Shown in pieces: positions 1 to 7,308 of a DNA stretch of 64,000 bases (position 1 is the first letter of the stretch; each line of letters starts with the position of its first letter). The notes under the pieces are model-generated. The model saw only the letters and a program-made list of their open reading frames with translations, was not told the origin of the DNA and made no database searches. Origin of the DNA: Nocardioides sp. WS12 (GTDB lineage: Bacteria > Actinomycetota > Actinomycetes > Propionibacteriales > Nocardioidaceae). The stretch is taken from NCBI RefSeq assembly GCF_014108865.1, contig NZ_CP053928.1:310001-374000 (forward strand), in the 5' to 3' direction. Made by a program: the position numbers and the translations under genes.

Positions 1-9
1 TACGCAACC

Positions 10-276
10 ATGAGAGCCGCCGAACTCCAGCACCACTTCGTGGTCGAACTGACTGCGCGGCTCGAGCAGGCCGAGCGCCCGAAGTCATGGCTCGAGGAGC
101 AATCCGGAATCGCGCCAGGCCGCCTCAGCAAGCTCCTCCGCGGCTATGCGCAACTGACCCTGCGCGACGTCGCCGCACTCGAAGGTGTCCTCGGGCTCGC
201 TCTCACGTCGCCCGAGCTACCGCGCCACGCCATCAGCGACCCGGAACTCAAGGCGCGATTCGCCCACGGGCGGTAG
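10..276 (+). CDS. Small helix-turn-helix (XRE-like) protein
   Basis: This 88-residue protein has a central lambda-repressor-like fold signature. Residues about 26-58 read as an HTH (SWLEEQSGIAPGRLSKLLRG), followed by a short helix (LTLRDVAALEGVLGLAL) typical of Cro/C1-type domains. Its likely role is DNA binding as an antitoxin or small repressor, but nothing around it shows a target. The frame stays open up to the window edge, so the ATG at position 10 may be internal to a longer gene. The neighbour on the right is a SARP-type regulator 285 bp away on the same strand. Confidence 0.6.
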   Translation: MRAAELQHHFVVELTARLEQAERPKSWLEEQSGIAPGRLSKLLRGYAQLTLRDVAALEGVLGLALTSPELPRHAISDPELKARFAHGR

Positions 277-498
277 CGGCGGACTGACGCACTCCACGAG
301 CCGCGGAATCGGGTGGAGATCTTGTCAGGCGACCTAAACGGGGCTCTGAGCAGTGCAGTGCACTCTCCCAATGTTGGCCTTTCGCGGGCGAGCGCGCCGC
401 CAACCGCCACGCAGGCGGCCTAGCCATGCGGCCGCGGCACCGGGTTGGTTCAGATCGGCGATTCCCGACAGGGCGACTGCCGACGGGGTAACGGATTT

Positions 499-544
499 GT
501 TGCAAAACATCGCTGCAACGGCACGCCGCTGACAGACTCTGTCA
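499..544. promoter_or_regulatory. Two inverted repeats upstream of the SARP-like gene
   Basis: GTTGCA (499-504) and TGCAAC (514-519) form one inverted repeat with a 9-nt spacer. TGACAG-act-CTGTCA (530-544) forms a second, tighter one ending 16 nt before the GTG start at 561. Both are plausible operator sites. No promoter elements with good spacing could be fixed around them. SARP regulators often bind direct heptamer repeats, so these palindromes more likely serve another factor. Confidence 0.35.
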
Positions 545-560
545 ACCGCAACTTGCCAAC

Positions 561-1481
561 GTGAGCGGGCGCACCACCGTGGAAACGCAACGGATGGGGA
601 CAGCGATGCCGGGCTCGGGGATTGTCCTGTGTCTGTTCGGCGTCCCGTCGATCGACCTCGGCGACAACCCCCACCCGCTGACGTCGAGCGCGGCCCGGCT
701 CGCGGCATACCTCGCCCTTGGTCCACGTTCGGGCCGGATCCGCTCCCTCGCAGCCGCACACCTCTATCCCGACTCCCCACCGCCGCTGGCCCGGCGACGG
801 CTCAACACTGCGGCTTGGCGGTTGAACCACGAGATACGGGCGGCGTACGGCGACGACCTGATCGTCACCCCGCACGGATCGCAGACCATTGGCATCGATG
901 GTGCGGCACGGATCACCGTCGACGTGTGGGCGTTCAGTGACCTGGTCAGCGGTTTGGTGCGGGTGCCGCCACACGCGATCACGATCGCCGATGTCGAACG
1001 GTTGGAACAGGCCGTTCACCTCTATCGCGGGCAGCTCGCCCCGGCTGTCGAAGACGAGTGGGTGCTCGGCGAACGGGCCCGGATCGAGAACCTCTACCTG
1101 ATCGCCCTCAGCCACCTGGTCCGGTACTACGGCACGGTGGCCGACGTCGAGGGCATTGCGCGCTTCGGCGAACGCGCGCTCGACGTCGAGCCGGTCCGCG
1201 AGGACATCCACCGCGCGCTGATGCGTGCCTACGCTGCCAGCGGGCGCCAAGACCTGGTGGAGAGCCAGTTCGAGCGCTGCCGGATCACCCTCCAGCGGGT
1301 GCTCCAGGTCGCCCCGATGCCGCAGACCGTGGAACTCTTTCGGCGGCTGGCGGCGCCGACCGATTTCGCGTGCGAGGAAGTGACCGCCTTGCTCGCCGAC
1401 CTCAACCAGGCGCGGCGCGACCTGACCCAGGTCTGGGGGCGCCTGGACAGCGTCGTGGAGCGGGTGCAACGCCTGCGGTGA
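561..1481 (+). CDS. SARP-like regulator with BTAD domain (AfsR/DnrI/EmbR type)
   Basis: The 306-residue protein opens with a winged-helix OmpR-like DNA-binding region (about 20-125, beginning IVLCLFGVPSIDL). A bacterial transcriptional activator domain (BTAD, TPR-like helices) follows at about 130-270, with typical stretches such as LEQAVHLYRGQLAP and HRALMRAYAASGRQDLVESQFERC. Family members activate nearby gene clusters by binding promoter repeats. There is no NB-ARC or sensor domain, so this is the short 'small SARP' form. The last 35 residues (LNQARRDLTQVWGRL...) look like a coiled coil. The start is uncertain: GTG 561 is used here, and ATG 606 is equally good. The pore-former candidate starts 99 bp downstream and is the obvious target. 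Confidence 0.8.
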   Translation: MSGRTTVETQRMGTAMPGSGIVLCLFGVPSIDLGDNPHPLTSSAARLAAYLALGPRSGRIRSLAAAHLYPDSPPPLARRRLNTAAWRLNHEIRAAYGDDLIVTPHGSQTIGIDGAARITVDVWAFSDLVSGLVRVPPHAITIADVERLEQAVHLYRGQLAPAVEDEWVLGERARIENLYLIALSHLVRYYGTVADVEGIARFGERALDVEPVREDIHRALMRAYAASGRQDLVESQFERCRITLQRVLQVAPMPQTVELFRRLAAPTDFACEEVTALLADLNQARRDLTQVWGRLDSVVERVQRLR

Positions 1482-1580
1482 TCGCCGCGTGATCAGCGCA
1501 GGCGCAGGGTGATCGACCGGTGATCCGGGCCGCGGAATCTGTCCGAGCCAGCTCCGCCACTCGCCCCGAAAGGCACCGCC

Positions 1581-3020
1581 ATGAAGCAGACCGCCGAACC
1601 CGCCGCCACCACCCTGCTCAACACCACAGTCATCGGCCAACCCTGGCACGGCGACTACCGCCTCGGTCTCGGCGTCGACGCCGTGACCGGACAGCTCCGG
1701 GCCCGGGCCGTCGAGCCGTTCGAGGTGCAGAACGAGCCGCAGATGAGCCCCACCTACGTCTACTCCCTCATCGAGTCCGAGAGCGACGTTTCCAGCCTAG
1801 TCGCCGGGTCGGTCGAGGGCTCCTACAACATGGAAGGTGTCACGGTCGGCGCGAGCACGTCGTTCCTGGACTCGCTCGCCGTCTCCGAGCTGTCGGTCAC
1901 CCTGATCGCGCAGATGACGATCAACCGCAGCCAGTACTCTCTTGCTCCGCACGACGGCTACAAGCTGGCCGTCGAGCCCGGCCACGACTTCCGTGAGAAG
2001 TACGGCGACTACTTCGTCGCCGGCTACCGCTCGGCTTCGGTGCTCTACGTGCTCTACCAGTGCCACTTCCGCACCGCCGAGGACCGACGCCAGTTCAGTC
2101 TCAAGTTCTCGGCCGAGGTGCCCCAGGTCTTCACCGCCAAGGGCAGCACCGAGTTCGAGAGCGCGGCGAAATCCTGCAACGCCACGATCAGCATCCGGAT
2201 CACCGCCCACGGCGTCGACAGCGGCATCCCGACGCCGCCGTCCGAGGAGGGCTGGACCGCCGGCAACATCCTCAACATCCTGCTCCCCTGGTTCGACAAG
2301 AGTCGGTCCCTCCAACCGCTCGAGGCCTACCTCATGCACTACCGGGTGATCGACCCGGCGCTGTCGGGCGAGGTGCCGGTCAGCCCGCTCATCTTCTCCA
2401 AGCTGGCCTACCTCTACGACCGGTTCTGGCTGACCCGCGCACGCTGGGACACGGTGCCCGACTTCGGTCGACCCCTGGTCGAGCAGCGGTACAAGATGCT
2501 GGAGAAGACGATCGAGGCCCAGCAGGCGGCGCTGCCCGACAACCCGGAAGAGATCGAGAAGCTGACAGCGCAGACCACCGAACTGCTGGGGCTGTTCACC
2601 GCGATCCTCAACCGGCAGACCTTCTTCTCCCAAGTCCAGGCCGCGGTCCGCACCGAGCCCGAACGCAACCTCAGGATCGACGCCGACAAGGGCACCGTCC
2701 GCTGGTGCTACGGCTACGACGGCAGCAACCTGCCCGGCGTCACCATCGCCAGCCGCGGCGACCACGTCGCCGAAGACTGGAAGATCGGCTACCGGGAGCA
2801 CACCTTCAACTTCCGCGACACCACGAAACTGATCGTCGGCTGGGACGTCGTGTGCAACTGGACCGACGGCACCGGCGGCGACTGGGAGAAGAGGTGCGAC
2901 CACATCATCGGCCAGAACGCCGGCGAGATCTGGGTCAAGAGCGACTACGACCGCGGCTACTCCTGGTCGATCGCCTGGCACTACGTCGACGCCATCGACT
3001 ACCCGACCGCAATCAGCTGA
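1581..3020 (+). CDS. Candidate MACPF-like pore-forming protein
   Basis: This 479-residue protein has no signal peptide or predicted membrane helix. Residues 141-149 read YGDYFVAGY, a good fit to the Y-G-[TD]-[HY]-[FY] core signature of MACPF (membrane attack complex/perforin) proteins. The signature sits between two Ser/Thr/Gly-rich amphipathic stretches (about 70-115 and 170-215), where MACPF proteins keep their two membrane-inserting helical bundles. Residues 300-345 are helical and probably coiled. The C-terminal about 110 residues are Trp/Tyr/Asp-rich and beta-like (CYGYDGSNLPG, VGWDVVCNWTDG), as a membrane- or glycan-binding accessory domain would be. Start: ATG 1581. It lies between a SARP-like regulator and a T5orf172-like gene on the same strand. 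The family call rests on a short signature and overall layout, so it is tentative. Confidence 0.5.
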   Translation: MKQTAEPAATTLLNTTVIGQPWHGDYRLGLGVDAVTGQLRARAVEPFEVQNEPQMSPTYVYSLIESESDVSSLVAGSVEGSYNMEGVTVGASTSFLDSLAVSELSVTLIAQMTINRSQYSLAPHDGYKLAVEPGHDFREKYGDYFVAGYRSASVLYVLYQCHFRTAEDRRQFSLKFSAEVPQVFTAKGSTEFESAAKSCNATISIRITAHGVDSGIPTPPSEEGWTAGNILNILLPWFDKSRSLQPLEAYLMHYRVIDPALSGEVPVSPLIFSKLAYLYDRFWLTRARWDTVPDFGRPLVEQRYKMLEKTIEAQQAALPDNPEEIEKLTAQTTELLGLFTAILNRQTFFSQVQAAVRTEPERNLRIDADKGTVRWCYGYDGSNLPGVTIASRGDHVAEDWKIGYREHTFNFRDTTKLIVGWDVVCNWTDGTGGDWEKRCDHIIGQNAGEIWVKSDYDRGYSWSIAWHYVDAIDYPTAIS

Positions 3021-3039
3021 GCCAGAGGGAGCGCACACC

Positions 3040-3444
3040 ATGAGCAGGTACACCTACTTCATCGTCAGCCCCGGCTACGACGCCGGCTCGTTCATCCGCT
3101 ATCCCGATGGCGCCGAAGGCTGCTACGTCAAGTTCGGCGACACCAAGGACGTCTTCGACGAACCCGGCATCCGAGCCGCCTACATGACACACAACCCCGA
3201 CATCGGGGTAGTGGCCGTGATGGGCTCCGACCTCTACCCGGAGCCGCCGTATCTCGGCACCCGCCTCAAGCAGTTCATCCGTACCGAGATCGGCATCGCG
3301 CCGGTACGCAACGGCGAATGGTTCTCGGTACAGACCCGGGCCATGGTCGGCCTGTTCAACGCCATGCTGGCGTGGAACAACCGCCATGTCACGCCCAGCA
3401 ACCTCCAAGCGCTCCACGACACCCTCTCCAGGCACCTGCGCTAG
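3040..3444 (+). CDS. T5orf172/GIY-YIG-like domain protein
   Basis: The 134-residue protein opens with YTYFIVSPG, followed by CYVKFGDTKD and R..YMTHNPD, and ends its core with NGEWF. This is the order seen in T5orf172/MUG113 domains, which are distant GIY-YIG nuclease relatives ('hydrophobic strand, KxGxT, R, then E-W-F'). A candidate basic catalytic residue is Arg at about 47 (GIRAAYMTHNP), and a candidate acidic residue lies in RNGEWF. Such domains occur in phage and mobile-element proteins. The start lies 19 bp after the pore-former candidate's stop, so the two are probably co-transcribed. A nuclease role is inferred from the family only. Confidence 0.55.
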   Translation: MSRYTYFIVSPGYDAGSFIRYPDGAEGCYVKFGDTKDVFDEPGIRAAYMTHNPDIGVVAVMGSDLYPEPPYLGTRLKQFIRTEIGIAPVRNGEWFSVQTRAMVGLFNAMLAWNNRHVTPSNLQALHDTLSRHLR

Positions 3445-3695
3445 CCGCACCCGCGTCACCACAGCGGCGGGCGGCGGTCCCTCAACGGGGCCGCCGCCTC
3501 GACGTGGGTGGCGAGGGCGAGCAGGAGCTCGTTTCTCGGCGGGGCGGGCGGCGAGCATAGTGCCGACTGACAGTTCGTTCTGCGACCTTCGGATTGACCA
3601 CGTGGTCCGAAACTGGACGAGCGCGGAACCCCCGGGCCCGCTCGTCGCGATTGACATCGGCGGTCGACGACGCCGCGTCGCCACAAGGGCTCGCG
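3445..3695. other. Intergenic stretch, nothing recognisable
   Basis: About 250 bp between the T5orf172-like gene and the first gene remnant. No open frame with coding character, no strong hairpin and no repeat was seen. Confidence 0.5.
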
Positions 3696-3885
3696 TCATT
3701 CTGTCGCTTGTTCATGCAGCGAACCGGACCGAAGAGCTGCGACCCGTGAGCTTCGGGCGCGGACAAACTCTTCCTGTCGATCCAAGTAGGTGAGGTAGTC
3801 GTCCATCTTGCGGGCCAGTGCGTTGACTGTGAGATCGGCTGTGTCGTTGTCCAGGAGCCACCATCGGCCGGGTGCACGCGTTCGT
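3696..3885 (-). pseudogene. C-terminal remnant of a mobile-element gene (replication-relaxation-like?)
   Basis: Reading the minus strand from about 3885 to a TGA at 3696-3698 gives about 60 residues with clear coding character, including GRWWLLDNDTADL, ALARKMDDYLTYLD and RQEEFVRARSSR. No start codon or upstream part is present, and the plus strand at its upstream edge carries a different gene remnant. The pattern W-x-L-x-x-D-x-x-T...L-x-x-K-x-x-x-Y resembles the C-terminus of replication-relaxation proteins found beside relaxases in actinobacterial elements. It is therefore probably debris of a mobilisation gene. The identification is weak; the coding nature and truncation are firmer. Confidence 0.4.
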
Positions 3886-4233
3886 CGGATCGTGATTGCC
3901 TTGCTCGCGGTGACGCTTGTCAGCTCCGGCGGCTACGTGTGGTTCTCGGCACGACAACACCCGAGTTGCTCGGCGTCTCTGACCTACAACGGCGTCTCGT
4001 ACGAGTTCTATCAAGGACCGAGGAGATCGTTGCCCACGATGACCTCGGCGTCGGAATCGAGCGACGGTGTGGAGACACCGGTCGGTGGAGCGGCAAGGTC
4101 GCGATCTCCCGCATCGACGGCGTAGACCCGCGAGCAGCCCTCGTCGCACCGGTAGCTGCGAATGTTCTGTACAGCGCGCGGTGTCACGCTCGACGAACTC
4201 CCAGGCTCTGTCGCAGAGTTGGTCGCTCCGTAG
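3841..4233 (+). pseudogene. Broken secreted protein gene (DUF6281-like), two compensating frameshifts
   Basis: From 3841 frame 1 encodes a hydrophobic leader (RRIVIALLAVTLVSSGGYVW) followed by CSASLTYNGVSYEFY, like the N-terminus of small actinobacterial exported proteins. Near 4018-4022 the sensible reading moves to another frame (EEIVAHDDLGVGIERRCGDT...GVDPRAALVAPVAANVLYSA). Near 4175-4180 it returns to the original frame (GVTLDELPGSVAELVAP, stop TAG 4231-4233). In the unshifted frame a stop lies at 4123. The pieces together resemble one DUF6281-like secreted protein of about 120-130 residues. Either it is a decayed gene or there are two indels in the assembly. Confidence 0.5.
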
Positions 4234-4484
4234 CGGCGGGTAGGCGCCCGGTAACGGGAACGCGAAACGCGGCGGATTGGCGCGTCATTGCGCGCAGTAG
4301 ATCCGGGCAGACCCACCAACCGACCGTGGAGCGCCCTCGAAGCGCTTGAACGCCCATCGCCGGCTCGGGAGGTGGAACGACGGGCTCGGGCGCCGGGAAG
4401 ATGCCGTCGAGCTCGGCAGCCGCGGGAAGCTGATGGCTGGCAGTATTTGTGGTTGCGAAACTGGTGGCAATGTCGCTGCTGCAC

Positions 4485-4817
4485 CTAGAAAAGCTGCGGC
4501 TCGGCGCCTTCTAGGGAGGCGTACAGCTCCTCGGCTGCGGACCACATGCTGCTCACGGTGGCAACGTACGCACGGGTGCGGTCAGTGGGCGCGGTGAGGG
4601 CGTCGGCAATTAGGCCGCAGTCATACAGGTCCTTCAGGGGTTTCTGGACGGAACTGGAGTTGCGAGCGCCGATCCAGTCGGACACGTCTCCAAGACTGAA
4701 GGCCTGATCGCGGCGGCGGGCGACGAACAGGAGCACTGAGAGCTTGTGGTCCTGGCCGAACATGCGTCGCGACAGATCCCGTACGTCTGACCGATCGAAC
4801 AAGCTTTCCACGGGCAC
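4485..4817 (-). CDS. Winged-helix transcriptional regulator
   Basis: This 110-residue protein starts at GTG 4817. Residues about 22-90 fit a winged helix: DHKLSVLLFVARR (helix 1), FSLGDVSDWIGA (helix 2), NSSSVQKPLKDLYDCGLI (recognition helix) and a short wing. The recognition helix and the phrase 'LKDLYDCGLI' are typical of ArsR/MarR-like small regulators. A perfect 17-bp palindrome lies 33 bp upstream of the start (4850-4866), so it is probably autoregulated. No adjacent target gene is obvious. It stands alone on this strand within the island. Confidence 0.65.
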   Translation of the reverse strand: MPVESLFDRSDVRDLSRRMFGQDHKLSVLLFVARRRDQAFSLGDVSDWIGARNSSSVQKPLKDLYDCGLIADALTAPTDRTRAYVATVSSMWSAAEELYASLEGAEPQLF

Positions 4818-4849
4818 AGCGAACCAGCCTACGTGATGCGCGGTACACG

Positions 4850-4866
4850 ATACGCGAAACGCGTAT
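4850..4866. promoter_or_regulatory. Perfect palindrome, likely operator of the winged-helix regulator
   Basis: ATACGCG-AAA-CGCGTAT is a perfect 7-bp inverted repeat with a 3-nt centre. It is 33 bp upstream of the GTG at 4817 (minus strand), where an autoregulatory site would sit. Confidence 0.55.
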
Positions 4867-5244
4867 TACGTTCTCTCGGCGTGTCTCACACCATTCGGAC
4901 GCTCGAGCCGGTGTCATGACAGCCATGGCGTCGCGGCGGCCCACCCGTTTCGCACCGCAGGCCTGCGTCATGACCAGGTCGGATATCGCGGACAGTTCTC
5001 GGCGTGTCGCGCCAAACATGACGATCCTTGGTCGATCATGTGAACTTTTGTTCAGGTCTGGCTCTTCGCGGGCCGATGGGCGTAGTGTCGGCCGGGTCCG
5101 CAGGCTCCGGAACGCTCTCGCTGTGGGGCCCGCAGACGTCGACCAAGTTGTACACCTTCACTGCCACGTGAACAGGACCCGAGCTTTCGGTTCGAGGCGT
5201 TCCCCGCAGGCGGGGGTCTCTCAAAACGCGGACGAGGTGACGGT
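4867..5244. other. Intergenic region with one further inverted repeat
   Basis: About 380 bp without a convincing gene. It contains TGAAC-tttt-GTTCA at 5041-5054, a perfect 5-bp inverted repeat about 190 bp before the next gene, and a short GC hairpin at 5201-5216. Frames crossing it lack coding character. Confidence 0.5.
5041..5054. promoter_or_regulatory. TGAAC-N4-GTTCA inverted repeat
   Basis: A perfect inverted repeat with an A/T-rich centre in otherwise GC-rich DNA, upstream of the unknown gene at 5245. It could be an operator. No bound factor can be named. Confidence 0.3.
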
Positions 5245-5685
5245 ATGAGCGAAGAGCAGCTCAATTCCGTGCGAGCTCTGGGCAGCATCCTCGACGGCTG
5301 CAGGGACTTCCGGCATACGGTGCCAAGCGAACCGGCCTACTTGATTGATCTGAGCATCCCGGACGGGCAGGCCGAACCCGAGCATCTTCAGTTCCGGGCC
5401 TGGATCACCATCCCTGTCGCTGTACCCGAAGAGGTCTCGATTCTTGGTGTAGTGCAGGCCGTGAACAACAAACTGAACGGTAGGAAGCCGCTCACGTTCG
5501 TGAAGCCAGACCGCGACGCGGTCATCACTAATTTTTCGATCTACGACGTCAGCGTCAGCTGTCGTCGCGAGGTGGATGGGTTCGCCACCTCCTTGAACGA
5601 GCTCCTTCGCCCGATGACGGTGAGCGGCTCGAACGTCCAGTACCACTTCGCCGGCACCCCGATAGAGGATCACCTGAAGCACTAA
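5245..5685 (+). CDS. Unrecognised island protein
   Basis: The 146-residue protein is soluble, with no signal peptide, membrane helix or recognisable motif. It looks like an alpha/beta fold: strands at LIDLSIPD, FRAWITIPVAV and ITNFSIYDVSVSC, helices at SILGVVQAVNNKLN and GFATSLNELL. It starts at ATG 5245 after GGTGACGGT. The next gene on the same strand begins 102 bp downstream, and the two may form a pair. I do not recognise the family and assign no function. Confidence 0.55.
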   Translation: MSEEQLNSVRALGSILDGCRDFRHTVPSEPAYLIDLSIPDGQAEPEHLQFRAWITIPVAVPEEVSILGVVQAVNNKLNGRKPLTFVKPDRDAVITNFSIYDVSVSCRREVDGFATSLNELLRPMTVSGSNVQYHFAGTPIEDHLKH

Positions 5686-5765
5686 CACCTGCACGCGGAA
5701 GGATGATCACCCCGTTCCCGAGATTTTGTGGGCGGGGTCGTGGTAATTCCTCGGGCACCCAACTA

Positions 5766-5782
5766 CCTTGGTTCCAAGGAGG
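5766..5782 (+). promoter_or_regulatory. Ribosome-binding site embedded in a short palindrome
   Basis: CCTTGG-tt-CCAAGG (5766-5779) overlaps the Shine-Dalgarno AAGGAGG (5776-5782), which ends 5 nt before the ATG at 5788. The 3' arm includes the first bases of the Shine-Dalgarno, so the hairpin could mask the site. This RBS supports ATG 5788 over the in-frame upstream ATG at 5728. Confidence 0.45.
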
Positions 5783-5787
5783 CTGGT

Positions 5788-6543
5788 ATGAGCGCCGAGA
5801 ACTCACCGAGCAGTGGCTGCGACTCCCAGCCTGCATGGATGTCCCTGGCGGCCGAGCTCATCGAAACGGTGGCGCCGCGGTTCTCCGACGACATGCTGTG
5901 GGACTTCGAGTTCGCGAACGCCGGCCTCACCAACGTGAACCTCGCGGCGCTCGATCCGAACGACCTTCTGCTGCGTGCGGTCAACGCCATGGCGACGGGT
6001 CGCGAGCTGGGCCTCCTCGATGACAACGACGAACGACTGGTTGCCCGGATGTACGGTGCGCTGGTCGACCACGCCGTGAAGAACTCAAAGACTCCGAGGT
6101 CGACGACGGAGCGGGGTTCGTCCGGAGCCGAGCTGCTCGGCGAGACCCTCGGACAGATGCGGAAGAAGAAGAAGGACGACGAGGGGCTCGCTGACGATGA
6201 CAGCGAGCCTCCCGCTCACAAGCGGGACCCGTCTAGTTCTTCCATCAACGCCTCCGGCAACGCCGGGGGCGTTTCCTTTGAAGTGCCCGTGTGGACCACC
6301 ACTCACGGTGCGCCGTTCCCGAAGACAGTCGAGGCAATCGTCCGTCGGGTCGGCGACGAGCGACTGTCCTACCTGCTCAAGCACTACGAGATCACGAACC
6401 TGAACTTCTGGCTGCAGCAAGAGCGGACCCTGGTCGTTTGCGAGACCTTGCAGGCGTGGCGTCGCTGGCTGACGGTTGCGGGACAGATCGAGGTTCTCGA
6501 CCTGTACAACGGGGAGTCGCCCGACTTCCGCACCGGCACCTGA
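5788..6543 (+). CDS. Unrecognised two-domain island protein
   Basis: The 251-residue protein starts at ATG 5788, chosen for the AAGGAGG six bases upstream. An N-terminal helical, acidic domain (about 15-95; SLAAELIETVAPRFSDD, NDLLLRAVNAMATG, DNDERLVARMYGALVDH) is joined by a charged linker (KKKKDDE and a Ser-rich run, about 125-160). The C-terminal domain follows (about 165-240; APFPKTVEAIVRRVGDERL, LQAWRRWLTVAGQIEVL). The N-terminal region resembles small adaptor-like helical domains found in bacterial conflict systems, but only in general character. It follows the 146-residue unknown gene by 102 bp on the same strand. Confidence 0.55.
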   Translation: MSAENSPSSGCDSQPAWMSLAAELIETVAPRFSDDMLWDFEFANAGLTNVNLAALDPNDLLLRAVNAMATGRELGLLDDNDERLVARMYGALVDHAVKNSKTPRSTTERGSSGAELLGETLGQMRKKKKDDEGLADDDSEPPAHKRDPSSSSINASGNAGGVSFEVPVWTTTHGAPFPKTVEAIVRRVGDERLSYLLKHYEITNLNFWLQQERTLVVCETLQAWRRWLTVAGQIEVLDLYNGESPDFRTGT

Positions 6544-6552
6544 GTTCTCGAA

Positions 6553-6573
6553 CCGCCCGCTCGCACGGGTCGG
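6553..6573 (+). terminator. Possible hairpin terminator after the 5788 gene
   Basis: CCGCCCG (6553-6559) pairs with CGGGTCGG (6566-6573) around a 6-nt loop, with one mismatch, 9 bp after the stop codon. No clear T-run follows. Confidence 0.3.
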
Positions 6574-6725
6574 CTAGTTGAGCCGAGGGCCGGCCAATAA
6601 CTGGGCCCCATTCGGGTCTTGGAGATACCAGCGAAGCCCGCGTGACGCTGGGGCTCATGGTGCATACCGGGTAGTCGGCTCCAACGACGAGTAGTTAGTC
6701 GGCAGGTGCGCCGGCGCCGACGTGC

Positions 6726-7304
6726 TCAGGTGCGGGAGTACTTCCTCGCGGTGCGCGCGGCGATGACCCGGGCGCCGTACATCCTCATCTGAGCGAACTG
6801 CTCGCTGACGTTGAAGCGGCGGGCGACCTTCGCGTTGTCCCATCCGGCGTACGCCGCCTTGCGGGCAGCCTCGTCCGGCACCAGCAGCTCCCCGGAGATG
6901 AACGTGGCCTGCTTCTCCAGGGTCGAGTCGAACTGCTCCTTGTGGTCCTCGCCGAGGATGACGCTGTCGAACGGGTGCTCCAGCAGGTGGTGGCCCATCT
7001 CGTGGGCGATGTTCGACCTGCGCCGCACCTCCAGGTGCGCCTCGTTCTCCACGATCACCCGCGCGGTCCCCAGTGGCACCAGAGCCGCGGACCAGTCCCG
7101 GGAGCCAGCGGCGTGGAAATGGTCCCTGGTCGCGGGGGCCAGGCCGTGGTCGAGCAGGTCGGTCAGCGTGTAGGTGGGGATGCCGTGAGCGTCAGCGAGC
7201 TCGTACGGGTCTAACGGGTCGAACGGATCGAGGCCGAGCTCGTCACGTTCCTCCTTGGCGACCTCACGCATCCGCGCCTGGGTCCACCCCTTCTTCGCGC
7301 CCAC
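6726..7304 (-). CDS. ImmA/IrrE-family metallopeptidase
   Basis: The 192-residue protein carries the gluzincin motif HEMGH at residues 101-105 within SNIAHEMGHHLLEHP. A downstream acidic helix (TLEKQATFISGELLVP, about 128-143) supplies the usual third zinc ligand (Glu). The N-terminal part (WTQARMREVAKEERDELG) is helical and may bind the partner repressor. ImmA/IrrE proteases cleave XRE repressors to switch on mobile elements or DNA-damage genes. CapP in CBASS islands works the same way on CapH. The ATG is at 7304, four bases after the stop of the XRE gene, so the two form an operon. The position opposite the ubiquitin-like operon suggests it derepresses that operon. The activating signal is not visible in the sequence. 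Confidence 0.88.
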   Translation of the reverse strand: MGAKKGWTQARMREVAKEERDELGLDPFDPLDPYELADAHGIPTYTLTDLLDHGLAPATRDHFHAAGSRDWSAALVPLGTARVIVENEAHLEVRRRSNIAHEMGHHLLEHPFDSVILGEDHKEQFDSTLEKQATFISGELLVPDEAARKAAYAGWDNAKVARRFNVSEQFAQMRMYGARVIAARTARKYSRT

Positions 7305-7308
7305 CGAA

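Noticed and set aside
1797..3053. Minus-strand frame opposite the pore-former candidate
   Set aside because: Val/Asp/Gly-rich shadow of the opposite strand, without domain signals.
5201..5216. CRISPR-repeat-like hairpin (TCCCCGCAGGCGGGGG)
   Set aside because: It resembles the stem of type I-E repeats, but it is a single copy with no spacers or cas genes nearby.
5728..5787. Longer N-terminus for the 5788 gene
   Set aside because: The ATG at 5728 has no ribosome-binding site, whereas ATG 5788 has AAGGAGG at the right distance.
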